A stretch of DNA of 64,000 bases from Actinomycetota bacterium. GTDB taxonomy: Bacteria > Actinomycetota > Acidimicrobiia > IMCC26256 > JAENVU01. Under the pieces are notes generated by a model that was not told where the DNA came from, did no database searches, and saw nothing but the letters and a program-made list of their open reading frames with translations. Numbering within the stretch: the stretch's first letter is position 1; the number at the start of each line of letters is the position of its first letter. Made by a program: the position numbers and the translations under genes. Shown one piece after another: positions 40,194 to 48,118 of the stretch. The stretch covers positions 62,001-126,000 of the forward strand of contig VGBT01000003.1 in NCBI GenBank assembly GCA_016870395.1. Reading direction: 5' to 3'.

Positions 40194-41018
40194 ATGCGTG
40201 CACGGGTAGGGCTCCTCTTCGCGGCGGTGGCGGCGCTCGCCGCCTGTGGTGCCGACAGCGACGCTGCGGGTCGCGGCGGCGAGCGCACGACGGCGAACCG
40301 CACGGCAAACGGGTCGTCGTCCTCCCCGACCATCGCGACCTCGACGTCACCGCCGACGTCACCGCCGACGTCACCGCCGACTTCACCGGCGTCCGCAGCG
40401 GTCCCGGACGGCGACGACGCGGCGGTCAGCTCGGTCTCCGACGGCGACACGATCGTGCTCGTCGGAGGGACCCGGGTCCGTCTGATCGGCATCGACACCC
40501 CGGAGACGCGTCACCCCAGCAAGCCGGTGCAGTGCTTCGGGGCGGAGGCGAGCGCGCACACCCGCTCGCTTCTCCCGGCCGGAACCGCGGTGCGCCTCGC
40601 CTACGACGTGGAGCGGTTCGACCGCTATCGGCGCACGTTGGCCTACGTGTACCGCCTGAGCGACGGCTTGTTCGTGAACGCGGCCCTCGTGCGTGAGGGC
40701 TACGCCCAGGCGTACACCTATCCACCCAACGTCGCCCATGCCGACGAGCTCGTCGCGCTCGCCCGTGAGGCCCGTGAGGCAGGCCGCGGCCTCTGGAGCG
40801 GGTGCGCGGGGTTCGGCGCGCCTGCCGGCCCGCCGCCGAGCGTGGCCTCTGGTCCGGCCGCAGGAACCGGTTGTGATTCCGCCTATCCCGGAGTGTGCAT
40901 CGCTTCGCCACCACCGGATCTGGACTGCCCGCAGCTCAGAGAGCGCCGGTTCGCGGTGATCGCCCCGGACCCCCACGGCTTCGACCGCGACGGCGACGGT
41001 CTCGGCTGCGAGACCTAG
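40194..41018 (+). CDS. Secreted thermonuclease-like lipoprotein with excalibur domain
   Basis: 274 residues. The lipoprotein signal ends in 'LAAC' (C18), then comes a Thr/Ser/Pro linker built from a 12-base tandem repeat encoding TSPP. The nuclease (SNase) domain has 'VSDGDTIVLVGGTRVRLIGI', 'DTPETRHP', 'ERFDRYRRTLAYVY' and 'NAALVREGYAQAYTYPP', with the Arg/Glu/Asp active-site residues present. The C-terminal excalibur motif 'DRDGDGLGCE' should bind calcium. Predicted surface-anchored nuclease that degrades extracellular DNA or RNA. Confidence 0.9.
   Translation: MRARVGLLFAAVAALAACGADSDAAGRGGERTTANRTANGSSSSPTIATSTSPPTSPPTSPPTSPASAAVPDGDDAAVSSVSDGDTIVLVGGTRVRLIGIDTPETRHPSKPVQCFGAEASAHTRSLLPAGTAVRLAYDVERFDRYRRTLAYVYRLSDGLFVNAALVREGYAQAYTYPPNVAHADELVALAREAREAGRGLWSGCAGFGAPAGPPPSVASGPAAGTGCDSAYPGVCIASPPPDLDCPQLRERRFAVIAPDPHGFDRDGDGLGCET
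40343..40387 (+). repeat. 12-base tandem repeat in the nuclease linker
   Basis: Nearly four copies of GACGTCACCGCC, the last degenerate, encoding repeated Thr-Ser-Pro-Pro. Copy number can change without shifting the frame, altering only linker length. Confidence 0.8.
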
Positions 41019-41019
41019 A

Positions 41020-41041
41020 GGCTGCGCCGGCAGGCGCAGCC
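41020..41041 (+). terminator. Hairpin after the nuclease gene
   Basis: GGCTGCGCC and GGCGCAGCC pair perfectly with a 4-base loop, starting 2 bases past the stop. No T tract; a second small hairpin (GGCGCC GAA GGCGCC) follows. Confidence 0.45.
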
Positions 41042-41123
41042 GTGGGCCCGAGCGGCCCGGCGCCGAAGGCGCCATGAGCGAAAAACCGGTTCACCGACCG
41101 AACGGAGCTCGCGCTTCTCCGCG

Positions 41124-41129
41124 TACCCT
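41124..41129 (+). promoter_or_regulatory. -10 box of the gene at 41137
   Basis: TACCCT 7 bases before the ATG. Confidence 0.4.
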
Positions 41130-41136
41130 GTAGCCG

Positions 41137-41415
41137 ATGACGGGGACACCGCGACCGAAGGGCCGCATCGTCGAGGCCGGGAACTTCCCGACCCGCTACG
41201 AGGCCGATGTCGCGATCACCCTGCTGCGCGAGAACGACATCGAGGCGATGGGCAAGAACGGGGATGCCGACGGCTGGGCACCCCACTTCGCGCTTGTCGA
41301 CGGCTACCGGGTGATGGTGTTCGACGACGATCTCGATGCCGCACACGCGCTTCTGCGCGCGGCGGCGTTGGCTGAGGGTGATCCGGATCCCGACGCGGGG
41401 CCAGCGGCTCGCTAG
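41137..41415 (+). CDS. Small DUF2007-like protein
   Basis: 92 residues. 'EAGNFPTRYEADVAITLLRENDIEAMGKN' followed by 'YRVMVFDDDLDAAHALLRAA' has the layout of DUF2007 (putative signal-transducing) domains, a ferredoxin-like beta-alpha-beta fold often found in short proteins or fused to larger ones. No catalytic residues are evident. Its stop overlaps the end of the convergent DinB-like pseudogene by 4 bases. Confidence 0.6.
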   Translation: MTGTPRPKGRIVEAGNFPTRYEADVAITLLRENDIEAMGKNGDADGWAPHFALVDGYRVMVFDDDLDAAHALLRAAALAEGDPDPDAGPAAR

Positions 41416-42094
41416 CCGTCGACCGGCTCGGCTCGGCGCGCGAAGCTGCCGAGGACGACGGTCTCCGGTCGCGCGTCGCCCTCCCAGGTCCACTCCGCGA
41501 TCTGCGACAGCGCCCGGCGCCCGGTCGCGGCGCGCACCAGATCGAAACGATCGGTCCGAGCCGTGGCCGTGAATTCGTCCTTGCCGAACGTCGACTCGCC
41601 GGCCCCGCTGATGACGCGCAGCCGGCCGACGCCCGCATGCCGTCGGGCTTCGGCGATCCGATCCCCGAGCCAGTCGAACGCGATCGCGATCAATTGGCTG
41701 TCGCGGGCGCCCGGCATCTCGAGCGCGTCGCGGCTGTCGTGCTCGTGGGTCGCGAGGTCGGCGATGAACTGCCCGGACACCGCCCCGAAGCTCGCGACCA
41801 GCGGCTCTACCTGGAGCGCGTCCGCCTCCGATGCAGTGAGCATCTCGTCGAAGAGCATGTCTCGCCGCGCGTCGACCTGGGCAGCGGTCCACGCGGCGGT
41901 CGCGACACCGTCGACCCGACCGTTGAGGATGTCGTCCGGGATGCCCGCGAGGTGGGCGACGATGTCGCCCACGCGTCACTCGGGTGTCGCCGGGGCGATC
42001 GCGTCGATGCGGGTCTGATCGGCACGGTCGAGCACGGCTCGGATCCGAGCGCGCGACGCCGCGTAGGCGCGGCGTCGTCGGGCTGGTCGGTCAT
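41412..42094 (-). pseudogene. DinB-like (TIGR03083-type) gene with frameshift and nonsense codon
   Basis: ATG 42094 opens 'MTDQPDDAA', but homology then moves to another frame: 'AYAASRARIRAVLDRADQTR' and 'IDAIAPATPE', which meets TGA where paralogues have Trp ('PEW' before 'RVGDIVAHLAG'). After the TGA the frame stays open to 41412 and contains 'HEHDSRDALEMPGARDS' and 'ALSQIAEWTWEGDARPE'. A GTG just after the TGA could restart a truncated protein of 186 residues lacking the first helix. Paralogue of 20208-20876. Read as decaying. Confidence 0.65.
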
Positions 42095-42125
42095 CGGGCC
42101 TCCGGGGCCGGGGCGCCGCCTGACG

Positions 42126-43376
42126 CTACCGCCGCACCCGCTCGGCCGTCTCGCGGACGCGCGCCAGGACCTCTGGGACTCCTTCGACGTGGCGGTCCCG
42201 CATGAGCACCCGGCCGTCGACCACGACCGTGTCGACCGACGGGCCGGCTCCCGAGTACACCGCGGCGTCCAGGAAGGGTGCCGGGACGAGCTCGGGACGC
42301 TCCATGTCGACGAGGAGGAAGTCGCACGGCTCGCCCACCTCGAGCGGCGTCGCGCCCAGCGCCGGGGCGTGGCGACCGGTGACGATGTCCCATGCGTCTG
42401 GCGCGGGGAGCATCGCCGGATCACCGCTCGCGTGCTTCTGGAGCAGCGCCAGGGCCTTGATCTCGGCGAGCAGGTCGAGCGCGTTGTTGGAGGCCGCGCC
42501 GTCGGTGCCGAGCCCGATCGCGACTCCCGCGTCGCGCGCGTGTGGGTACGGGAACGCGCGACCGACCGCGAGCTTCATGTTCGACGACGGGTTCGTGACG
42601 ATCGTCGCACCCCGCTCGGCGACGAGTGCGAGCTCGTCGGGCTCGAGCCAGACGCCGTGGGCGATGATCGTGCGTTCGTGCAGCGCGCCGAGGCGGTCGA
42701 GGTACTCGACGGGGCGGCACCCGTGCGCCGCGACGCAGTCTGTGACCTCTTGGCGGGTCTCCGCGAGGTGGATGTGAATCGGCGCGTCGTGCGCCGCCGA
42801 GAGGTCGGCCACGAGTCGGAGCGCGTCCTCGCTGACCGTGTAGATCGCGTGCGGCGAGAGCGAGCCGGTGATCCGGGATCCGAACTCATCTCGGAGCCGA
42901 GCCAGGCCTTCGGAGGCGTCTTGGGGGCGCGCGCCTTCGGGTGCGCCGTCGAACTCCAGGATCGGCTGGCCGACGGTGGACCGGATGCCCGCGTCGAGCA
43001 CCGCGCGCGCGACGTCGTGCTGGTGCCAGTACATGTCCCAGAACCTGGTGGTGCCGGAGCGGATCATCTCGAGACAGGCGAGGCGGGTGCCCCAGTAGAC
43101 GTCCTCGCCCGTGAGCTTCGCCTCGGCGGGCCAGATGCGCGTCTGGAGCCACTCCATCAGCGGGAGGTCGCCACCGTAGCCGCGCAACAGCGTCATGGCA
43201 GCATGCGTGTGGCCGTTGACGAGGCCGGGGCAGATCGCCATGCCGCGCGCGTCGAGGTGCTCGTCGCCGGCCTGTGACGCGACGCCCGGTCCGAGCTCGG
43301 TGATCGTCCCGTCGACCGCCCGGAGGCCGACGACGGCGTCGTCGAGCCGGGCTCCGGTCACGGTCAGGGCCGTCAT
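42126..43376 (-). CDS. Methylthioadenosine/S-adenosylhomocysteine deaminase-like amidohydrolase
   Basis: 416 residues of the metal-dependent amidohydrolase fold. The HxH site is H56/H58 in 'GLVNGHTHAAMTLLRG', with later ligands in 'HIHLAET', 'HGVWLEPDEL' and 'GLGTDGAASNN'. 'LMEWLQTRIWPAEAKLTGEDVYWGTRLACLEM' is characteristic of the MtaD/SsnA-like adenosine-derivative deaminases. It overlaps the phosphorylase stop by 4 bases. In sequence MTA to methylthioinosine (this enzyme), then phosphorolysis (upstream gene), the pair makes a coherent salvage route. Aminodeoxyfutalosine deaminase is a related alternative. Confidence 0.83.
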   Translation of the reverse strand: MTALTVTGARLDDAVVGLRAVDGTITELGPGVASQAGDEHLDARGMAICPGLVNGHTHAAMTLLRGYGGDLPLMEWLQTRIWPAEAKLTGEDVYWGTRLACLEMIRSGTTRFWDMYWHQHDVARAVLDAGIRSTVGQPILEFDGAPEGARPQDASEGLARLRDEFGSRITGSLSPHAIYTVSEDALRLVADLSAAHDAPIHIHLAETRQEVTDCVAAHGCRPVEYLDRLGALHERTIIAHGVWLEPDELALVAERGATIVTNPSSNMKLAVGRAFPYPHARDAGVAIGLGTDGAASNNALDLLAEIKALALLQKHASGDPAMLPAPDAWDIVTGRHAPALGATPLEVGEPCDFLLVDMERPELVPAPFLDAAVYSGAGPSVDTVVVDGRVLMRDRHVEGVPEVLARVRETAERVRR

Positions 43377-44086
43377 CGCGGGGCCTCGGCGAGCGCGGGG
43401 AGCACCGCGTCGAGGTCGGAGCACAGGCGGGACCGGTTCGCGGCGACGCCTTCCGAGTACTGCTCGAACGAGAGCGGCGTGGGTTCGATGCCGTTGGCCG
43501 GGTTGTCGACGACGCAGATCGCGGCGTAGGCGATCCCGGCCTCGCGGGCCAGGATGCACTCGGCCGCGATTGTCATGCCGACGAGGTCTCCGACCTGAGC
43601 GAGCGCGCGCACCTCGGCAGGCGTCTCGAAGCGCGGTCCCCGGGTCTGGGTGTAGATGCCGCCATCGAGGATCTGGGAGTCGGTGTGGGCGCGCCACGTG
43701 TCGATTACACGATGGCGCCAGGCATCGTCGAAGCCGGGCACGCTATGGCTCGACGCGTCGTCGAAAAGGGTCGGGTTCACGTCCGGTGCGTAGAAGTCGT
43801 CGGGGCACACCACGGTCCCGACCGGCCAGTCGAGGCGCAGGCTCCCCACGGAGGAGATCCCGAGCGCCCGGTCGCAGTCGGCGAGCATCAGCGCACGAAC
43901 GTGGGACACGTGGTCGACCTCGTGGGCGCGCACGAAGCCGTTGCTGCCGTGACGCTCGAGGACGAGGTGGGTGCCGGCGTCGAACATCGTGATGCCGCCG
44001 TGCTCGACGCGCGCGGCGCCTGATCCGAACCGGCTGGAGCGCAACCCACTTCCCGCGATGACGGCGAGGCGTCCCATGCGCGCCAT
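43373..44086 (-). CDS. Nucleoside phosphorylase, MTA/methylthioinosine phosphorylase-like
   Basis: 237 residues of the PNP/MTAP fold. 'LAVIAGSGLRSS', 'RHGSNGFVRAHEVDHVSHVRALM' (phosphate and base side, cf. RHG), 'ISSVGSLRLDWPVGTVVCPDDFYAP', 'YTQTRGPRFETPAEVR' and 'GDLVGMTIAAECILAREAGI' (ribose-binding Met-Thr-x-x-x-Glu) are visible. It is shorter than eukaryotic MTAP, near the size of the Pseudomonas methylthioinosine phosphorylase. Placed directly before and overlapping the deaminase. Start at 44086; ATG 44077 is also possible. Confidence 0.83.
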   Translation of the reverse strand: MARMGRLAVIAGSGLRSSRFGSGAARVEHGGITMFDAGTHLVLERHGSNGFVRAHEVDHVSHVRALMLADCDRALGISSVGSLRLDWPVGTVVCPDDFYAPDVNPTLFDDASSHSVPGFDDAWRHRVIDTWRAHTDSQILDGGIYTQTRGPRFETPAEVRALAQVGDLVGMTIAAECILAREAGIAYAAICVVDNPANGIEPTPLSFEQYSEGVAANRSRLCSDLDAVLPALAEAPR

Positions 44087-44101
44087 CTTGGCACCTGCGG
44101 G

Positions 44102-45052
44102 TCAGCCCGACGCGAGCGCTCTCCACAGCGCGCGGTAGCTCGGGTATTCGAGGCCCGGTTGCACGTAGCCCGACCGGACGAGCTCCGCGTGCAGCGCCGG
44201 CAGCGACCGGAACGGCAGGCCGGCGTCGACGTGGTGTGCCAGGTGCAGGCCTGTGTGGTACGGGACGATCGTGAACCGGGCCGGCCACGACTGGCGCACG
44301 GAATGGGTGGTCTCGCGCCGGTCTGGCGACGCCTTGAGCCCGCCGTGCTCGGCGATGGCGCGCAGACGGTTCATCACCCGCCAGACGGTGTGCATCGGGA
44401 GCTGCCACAGGAACAGGTACAGCCACGGGTGACCGGCGAGCAGGAACACCGCGAGGACGACGACCTGCACGCCGACGATGCTCCACGCCTGGCGGCGGGC
44501 CCCCGCGTCGTCGGCGCGGAGCCCGCGCAGCAGGCCCCGGGTCTGCTTCCAGCCGGTGATACCGAACGCATCGCGGGTCAGCTTGCGTCGCATCGAGTCA
44601 AGCGAAATCGGGTAGCCGCGGTAAAGGGGGATGTCGGGCTCGTCTTGCCCGAACTCCTCGCGGTGATGGGCCATGTGGCCGCGGCGGTACAGGTCGATCG
44701 GGACCATCACGGGATACGCGATCAGCCACCTGCCGACGAGATCGTTCGCCTTCCGGTTCGCGAACAGGAGCCGGTGCGCGGCCTCGTGCATGAGGATGAA
44801 GAACCGGGCGAGCACGGGCCCCATGAGGAGGAACGCGACGACCCAGGTGATCGGGTGGTCGATGCGAACTGCGATCGCGACGATCGCGACGGTCAGCGCG
44901 TACAGCAACGCGACGTTGAGGGCGTTGCGCAACGACGGGATGCGGCGCAGCTGCTCGCGCAGTTCTGGCACCGGCTTGCCGGAAGGGGTAACCCGGCTGG
45001 CCGGGTCGGGAACGACCAGCAGCTCGGGGTCCGGGAGCACGGTGGCGACCAT
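44102..45052 (-). CDS. Membrane fatty acid desaturase / hydroxylase
   Basis: 316 residues with four or more membrane helices and three histidine boxes: 'HEAAHR', 'HMAHHREEF' and 'HLAHHVD'. Predicted di-iron enzyme that introduces a double bond or hydroxyl into acyl chains at the membrane. The ATG follows TAACGT by 8 bases, and that box lies inside the left arm of the palindrome shared with the divergent PaaX-like regulator. This suggests the desaturase is its regulatory target. Confidence 0.87.
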   Translation of the reverse strand: MVATVLPDPELLVVPDPASRVTPSGKPVPELREQLRRIPSLRNALNVALLYALTVAIVAIAVRIDHPITWVVAFLLMGPVLARFFILMHEAAHRLLFANRKANDLVGRWLIAYPVMVPIDLYRRGHMAHHREEFGQDEPDIPLYRGYPISLDSMRRKLTRDAFGITGWKQTRGLLRGLRADDAGARRQAWSIVGVQVVVLAVFLLAGHPWLYLFLWQLPMHTVWRVMNRLRAIAEHGGLKASPDRRETTHSVRQSWPARFTIVPYHTGLHLAHHVDAGLPFRSLPALHAELVRSGYVQPGLEYPSYRALWRALASG

Positions 45053-45060
45053 GACCCGAT

Positions 45061-45066
45061 ACGTTA
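45061..45066 (-). promoter_or_regulatory. -10 box of the desaturase gene
   Basis: TAACGT on the minus strand 8 bases before ATG 45052, overlapping the operator arm. Confidence 0.45.
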
Positions 45067-45100
45067 CGATGATTACAGCATATGCAGCAATTACGTAACG
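45062..45100. promoter_or_regulatory. Divergent operator region, AT-rich with inverted repeats
   Basis: CGTTACG (45062-45068) and CGTAACG (45094-45100) form an inverted repeat around an AT-rich centre that itself contains the palindrome GCATATGC (45078-45085). It covers -10 boxes for both divergent genes and the first codons of the regulator. Confidence 0.5.
45065..45070 (+). promoter_or_regulatory. -10 box of the PaaX-like gene
   Basis: TACGAT 11 bases before ATG 45082, inside the operator region. Confidence 0.35.
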
Positions 45101-45870
45101 CCTCCTGGGCGGTGCGGGCGCGCGACCCGATCGAGCGACCGCTGTCGGCCCGGTCCGTGATCGCGAGCCTCCTGCTTGGTCGCAGCCCGGCCCGGGCCTC
45201 GTCGGGCGACCTCGTGCGGTGGTGCGGTCTGTTCGGGATCGCCCCCGGCACGGCCCGCGTCGCGCTGCACCGGATGGTCGCGGCCGGCGAGCTCGACCGC
45301 GGCGAGCGCGCGTACGAGCTGTCCGGGCGTCTTGCCGGTCGCCAGGAGGAGCAGCGCGCCGGACTCGCCGGGCAGACGCGGCGCTGGGACGGGGCCTGGC
45401 GGATGGCGGTCGTCACGGCGGAGCGCCGACCCGCAGGAGCGCGCGCCGCGTTGCGTACCGGGCTCCGAGGGGCTCGCCTCGCCGAGTGGCGCGAGGGCGT
45501 GTGGCTCCGTCCCGACAATCTGGATCTGGTTGAGGACCCGCGCTGCGAGTGGCTCGAGGTCGTCCCCGAGCGGGACCCCGTCGCGCTCGCGGCGGAGCTG
45601 TTCGCGCCCGCGGTCTGGGCGCGCCGGGCGCGCACCCTGGCCGCCAGCCTCGATGTGGTCACCGAGGAGCTCGCGGCGGGTGACGAGGGACTCGTGCGCG
45701 ACGCCTTCGTCTACGGCGCGGCCGCCGTTCGCCATCTGCGTGCCGACCCGCTGCTGCCCACCGCGCTCGTGCCGGCGGGCTGGCCGGGACGCGAGCTGCG
45801 TGACGGCTACCGGCGCTTCCAGCGCGCGTTCGACCGCGCCGCCCAAGACTGGTTTCGCACCACCCGCTGA
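45082..45870 (+). CDS. PaaX-family transcriptional regulator
   Basis: 262 residues. An N-terminal winged-helix segment 'SARSVIASLLLGRSPARASSGDLVRWCGLFGIAPGTARVALHRMVAAGEL' is followed by the central and C-terminal PaaX domains ('WDGAWRMAVVT', 'RTGLRGARLAEWREGVWLRPDNL'). PaaX represses phenylacetate catabolism in E. coli by sensing the CoA thioester; other family members sense other acyl-CoAs. No paa genes are present, and the divergent desaturase plus shared palindrome suggest control of lipid modification. GTG codons about 30 bases downstream are alternative starts. Confidence 0.83.
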   Translation: MQQLRNASWAVRARDPIERPLSARSVIASLLLGRSPARASSGDLVRWCGLFGIAPGTARVALHRMVAAGELDRGERAYELSGRLAGRQEEQRAGLAGQTRRWDGAWRMAVVTAERRPAGARAALRTGLRGARLAEWREGVWLRPDNLDLVEDPRCEWLEVVPERDPVALAAELFAPAVWARRARTLAASLDVVTEELAAGDEGLVRDAFVYGAAAVRHLRADPLLPTALVPAGWPGRELRDGYRRFQRAFDRAAQDWFRTTR

Positions 45871-45879
45871 CGAACCCCC

Positions 45880-45930
45880 CGTTCTCGGCACGATTCGGGC
45901 CCTAATAGGGCCCCGAACGTGCCGAGAAAC
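45880..45930 (+). terminator. Hairpin repeat, family 2, copy 2, after the PaaX-like gene
   Basis: Arms 45882-45903 and 45907-45928 (TTCTCGGCACGATTCGGGCC and near-complement, small internal bulge) with a 3-base loop, 11 bases past the regulator stop. It shares the arm with the hairpin after ilvD, 23 kb away. It lies 10 bases from the end of the convergent phosphoesterase gene and could terminate both. Confidence 0.6.
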
Positions 45931-45938
45931 GGTCGAGG

Positions 45939-46796
45939 TCAGTAGCGGAGGTCGGCGACGATGCCGTAGTGGTCCGACGCGACCATGCCGTCGACGGGTG
46001 CGACACCGAGCAGCTCCGCGTGCAGCACGTGGCCGACACCGCCGAGCTTCGGTGGGCCCACCATCACGTAGTCGATGCGCCGGTTTACGTCGAGGTTGCT
46101 CGTCGCCCACGGGTTCTCGTTCGACCACGTGTTGCCGGCGCCCTCGCCGGCCTGCTCCCACGCGTCGCGGAACCACACGCCGCGCACCGGTGCCGCCGCT
46201 CGACCCGTCAGCATCCGGATCTCGTCGCAGTCCGGGTCGGCGTTCAGATCGGTGCCGAGGACCGGAGGGAAGGTCCGCGGCCGTGTCTCGCGCACGAAGG
46301 CGCAGATGGCGCGCACCTGCTCCTGACGGATCGCGCCGTGGTCGCCACGCCACGAGAGATGTGCGCAGAAGCACTGGATCGCGCCGCGCGGCCCGTCGAC
46401 CTCGGCGAACACGCAGATTCGCTCCTCGCCCTCGTCGTCGACGACGCCACCCGCCTCACGCGGCAACGTCCGCACCTCGGTACGGATGATCGGCCAGCGC
46501 GAGACGATCGCGTTGCCCGCGTGCACGCCGTCGGCGACGACGAGGTTTGACGCGAACACGTGGTCGAACCCGCCGAGCGCCGTAGCCAGCTCGGCGGCCT
46601 GGGATCGACCGCCGGGCTCCTCCCAGACCTCGCACAGCAGGCAGACGTCAGGCTCGACGCGCCGGAGGTGCTCCGCGATCGCAGGGCTGCGTGCCTCCCA
46701 GTCGGCGTAGCGCGCCCACACGTTCCACGCCGCGACCCGCAGGGTGGTGTCGACCAGCGGCCCGAACCCGGGATCCCACCCGTTACCCACGCTCAC
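45939..46796 (-). CDS. Endonuclease/exonuclease/phosphatase (EEP) family protein
   Basis: 285 residues with the complete EEP active site: 'AAWNVWA' (Asn), 'CLLCEVWE' (Glu), 'FCAHLSWRGD', 'LGTDLNADPDCDEIR', 'RRIDYVMV' and 'SDHYGIVAD' (Asp-His). No signal peptide. The family includes DNA repair exonucleases and phospho- or sphingo-lipid phosphatases; the substrate here cannot be decided. GTG start. Convergent with the PaaX-like gene across the family 2 hairpin. Confidence 0.83.
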   Translation of the reverse strand: MSVGNGWDPGFGPLVDTTLRVAAWNVWARYADWEARSPAIAEHLRRVEPDVCLLCEVWEEPGGRSQAAELATALGGFDHVFASNLVVADGVHAGNAIVSRWPIIRTEVRTLPREAGGVVDDEGEERICVFAEVDGPRGAIQCFCAHLSWRGDHGAIRQEQVRAICAFVRETRPRTFPPVLGTDLNADPDCDEIRMLTGRAAAPVRGVWFRDAWEQAGEGAGNTWSNENPWATSNLDVNRRIDYVMVGPPKLGGVGHVLHAELLGVAPVDGMVASDHYGIVADLRY

Positions 46797-46833
46797 GGGT
46801 GGACCGTACCCCCGGAGGGAGCGACGATCTGGG

Positions 46834-48072
46834 CTACAGCGTCGGCGTAAACGCGCAGGGCATGCGCTTGATGCCGTGGATGAACGCGGACTGGAGCATC
46901 GCGGGCTCGCAGGTGATCTCGAGGTCGGGGAGGCGCTGGAACAGCTGCTCGAACATCACACGGATCTCGCGCCGGGCGAGGTTCGCGCCCAGGCAGAAGT
47001 GCGGGCCGCCGCCACCGTAGCCGAGGTGCGGGTTGGGCGAGCGGGTGATGTCGAACCGGAACGGCTCCTCGAAGACCCGCTCGTCGCGATTCGCGGAGTT
47101 AAACCACATCACGACCTTCTCGCCCTCGCGAATCGGCTGGCCGCTGATCTCGGTGTCCTGTGTGGCAGTGCGGCGGAAGTGGATGACCGGCGTGGCCCAT
47201 CGGACGATCTCTTCGACCGCGTCGACTGCGTAGCGGTCGAAGTCGCTCGCCCACAGCGCGCGCTGGTCGGGGTGGTTGTGCAGCGCCCACATTCCGTGAC
47301 TGATCGCGGTCCGCGTCGTCTCGTTGCCCGCGACGACGAGCAGGATGAAGAAGGACGCGAACTCGGCGACGCTCAACCGCTCGCCGTCCACCTCCGCGTG
47401 CATCAAGGTGGTCGTGATGTCGTCTGCCGGGTTGTCGAGGCGGTCCTGGCCGAGCTCCATGGCCATCTGGTACAGCACGAGGAACGCGCGCATCAGGTCG
47501 TCCATCCCCTGTACGTACTCCGGGTCGCCCACGCCGAGGATCACGTTCGACTGCTCGAACACGGTCTGCTCCATCGACGGCGGCACGCCGACCATGTCGC
47601 ACACGATCTGCAGCGGCAGTGGTGCCGCGATCTCGGCGACGAAGTCGCACTCGCCCTTCTCGGCCGCCGCGTCGATCACGCTCGTCGTCCGCGTCCGCAC
47701 GTTCTCGAGCAGCTGGTTCAGCGCCTTCGGTGTGAAGCCGGCGCTGACCACGTTGCGCAGCTTCTTGTGGCGCGGGTCGTCCATGTTGATGATCGAGCCG
47801 ATGAAGTCGGCGATCTCCTGGGGGATATCGCCGATGTTCGTGCCGCCCCGGCTGGAGCAGAACAGCTCGGGGTGGCGGCTGGTGTGGACGACGTCGTCGA
47901 AGCGAGTCAAGGCCCAGAACCCCGGACCCTGCCCGTACCCCTCGATGAACGGCTCCTCGTGGAACGAGATCGGCGCCTCGTGACGCAGCCGAGCGAAGCC
48001 CGCCTCGCGCTCCGCCTCGGGTGCGGCCCAGAATTCCTGGTCACCCAGCTTGATGCCTGTGACGTCGCTCAC
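46834..48072 (-). CDS. Cytochrome P450
   Basis: 412 residues, soluble bacterial P450. I-helix 'VVAGNETTRTA' (about 247-257), ExxR at E288-R291, and the heme loop 'GGGGPHFCLGANLARRE' with the thiolate ligand C360. The 'FHEEPFIEGYGQGPGFWALTRFDDV' start and 'NMDDPRHKKLRNVVSAGFTPKAL' segment resemble the mycobacterial CYP124/125/142-like group that oxidises sterol side chains or branched lipids. It needs a ferredoxin and reductase; the ferredoxin at 14479 is a 2[4Fe-4S] type, not the usual [3Fe-4S] partner. Substrate unproven. Confidence 0.92.
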   Translation of the reverse strand: MSDVTGIKLGDQEFWAAPEAEREAGFARLRHEAPISFHEEPFIEGYGQGPGFWALTRFDDVVHTSRHPELFCSSRGGTNIGDIPQEIADFIGSIINMDDPRHKKLRNVVSAGFTPKALNQLLENVRTRTTSVIDAAAEKGECDFVAEIAAPLPLQIVCDMVGVPPSMEQTVFEQSNVILGVGDPEYVQGMDDLMRAFLVLYQMAMELGQDRLDNPADDITTTLMHAEVDGERLSVAEFASFFILLVVAGNETTRTAISHGMWALHNHPDQRALWASDFDRYAVDAVEEIVRWATPVIHFRRTATQDTEISGQPIREGEKVVMWFNSANRDERVFEEPFRFDITRSPNPHLGYGGGGPHFCLGANLARREIRVMFEQLFQRLPDLEITCEPAMLQSAFIHGIKRMPCAFTPTL

Positions 48073-48106
48073 GGTCGGCGTTCTCCTCGTTCGGACGGCC
48101 CAACGC

Positions 48107-48112
48107 TAGCGT
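48107..48112 (+). promoter_or_regulatory. -10 box of the LLM gene at 48119
   Basis: TAGCGT 6 bases before the GTG start. Confidence 0.45.
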
Positions 48113-48118
48113 GCGACC

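Noticed and set aside
40343-40387. Short direct repeats as a CRISPR or satellite
   Set aside because: The repeats are adjacent with no spacers and encode an in-frame TSPP linker.
42126-43376. Aminodeoxyfutalosine deaminase (menaquinone pathway)
   Set aside because: Related fold, but the overlapping phosphorylase and absence of other mqn genes favour methylthioadenosine salvage; not fully excluded.
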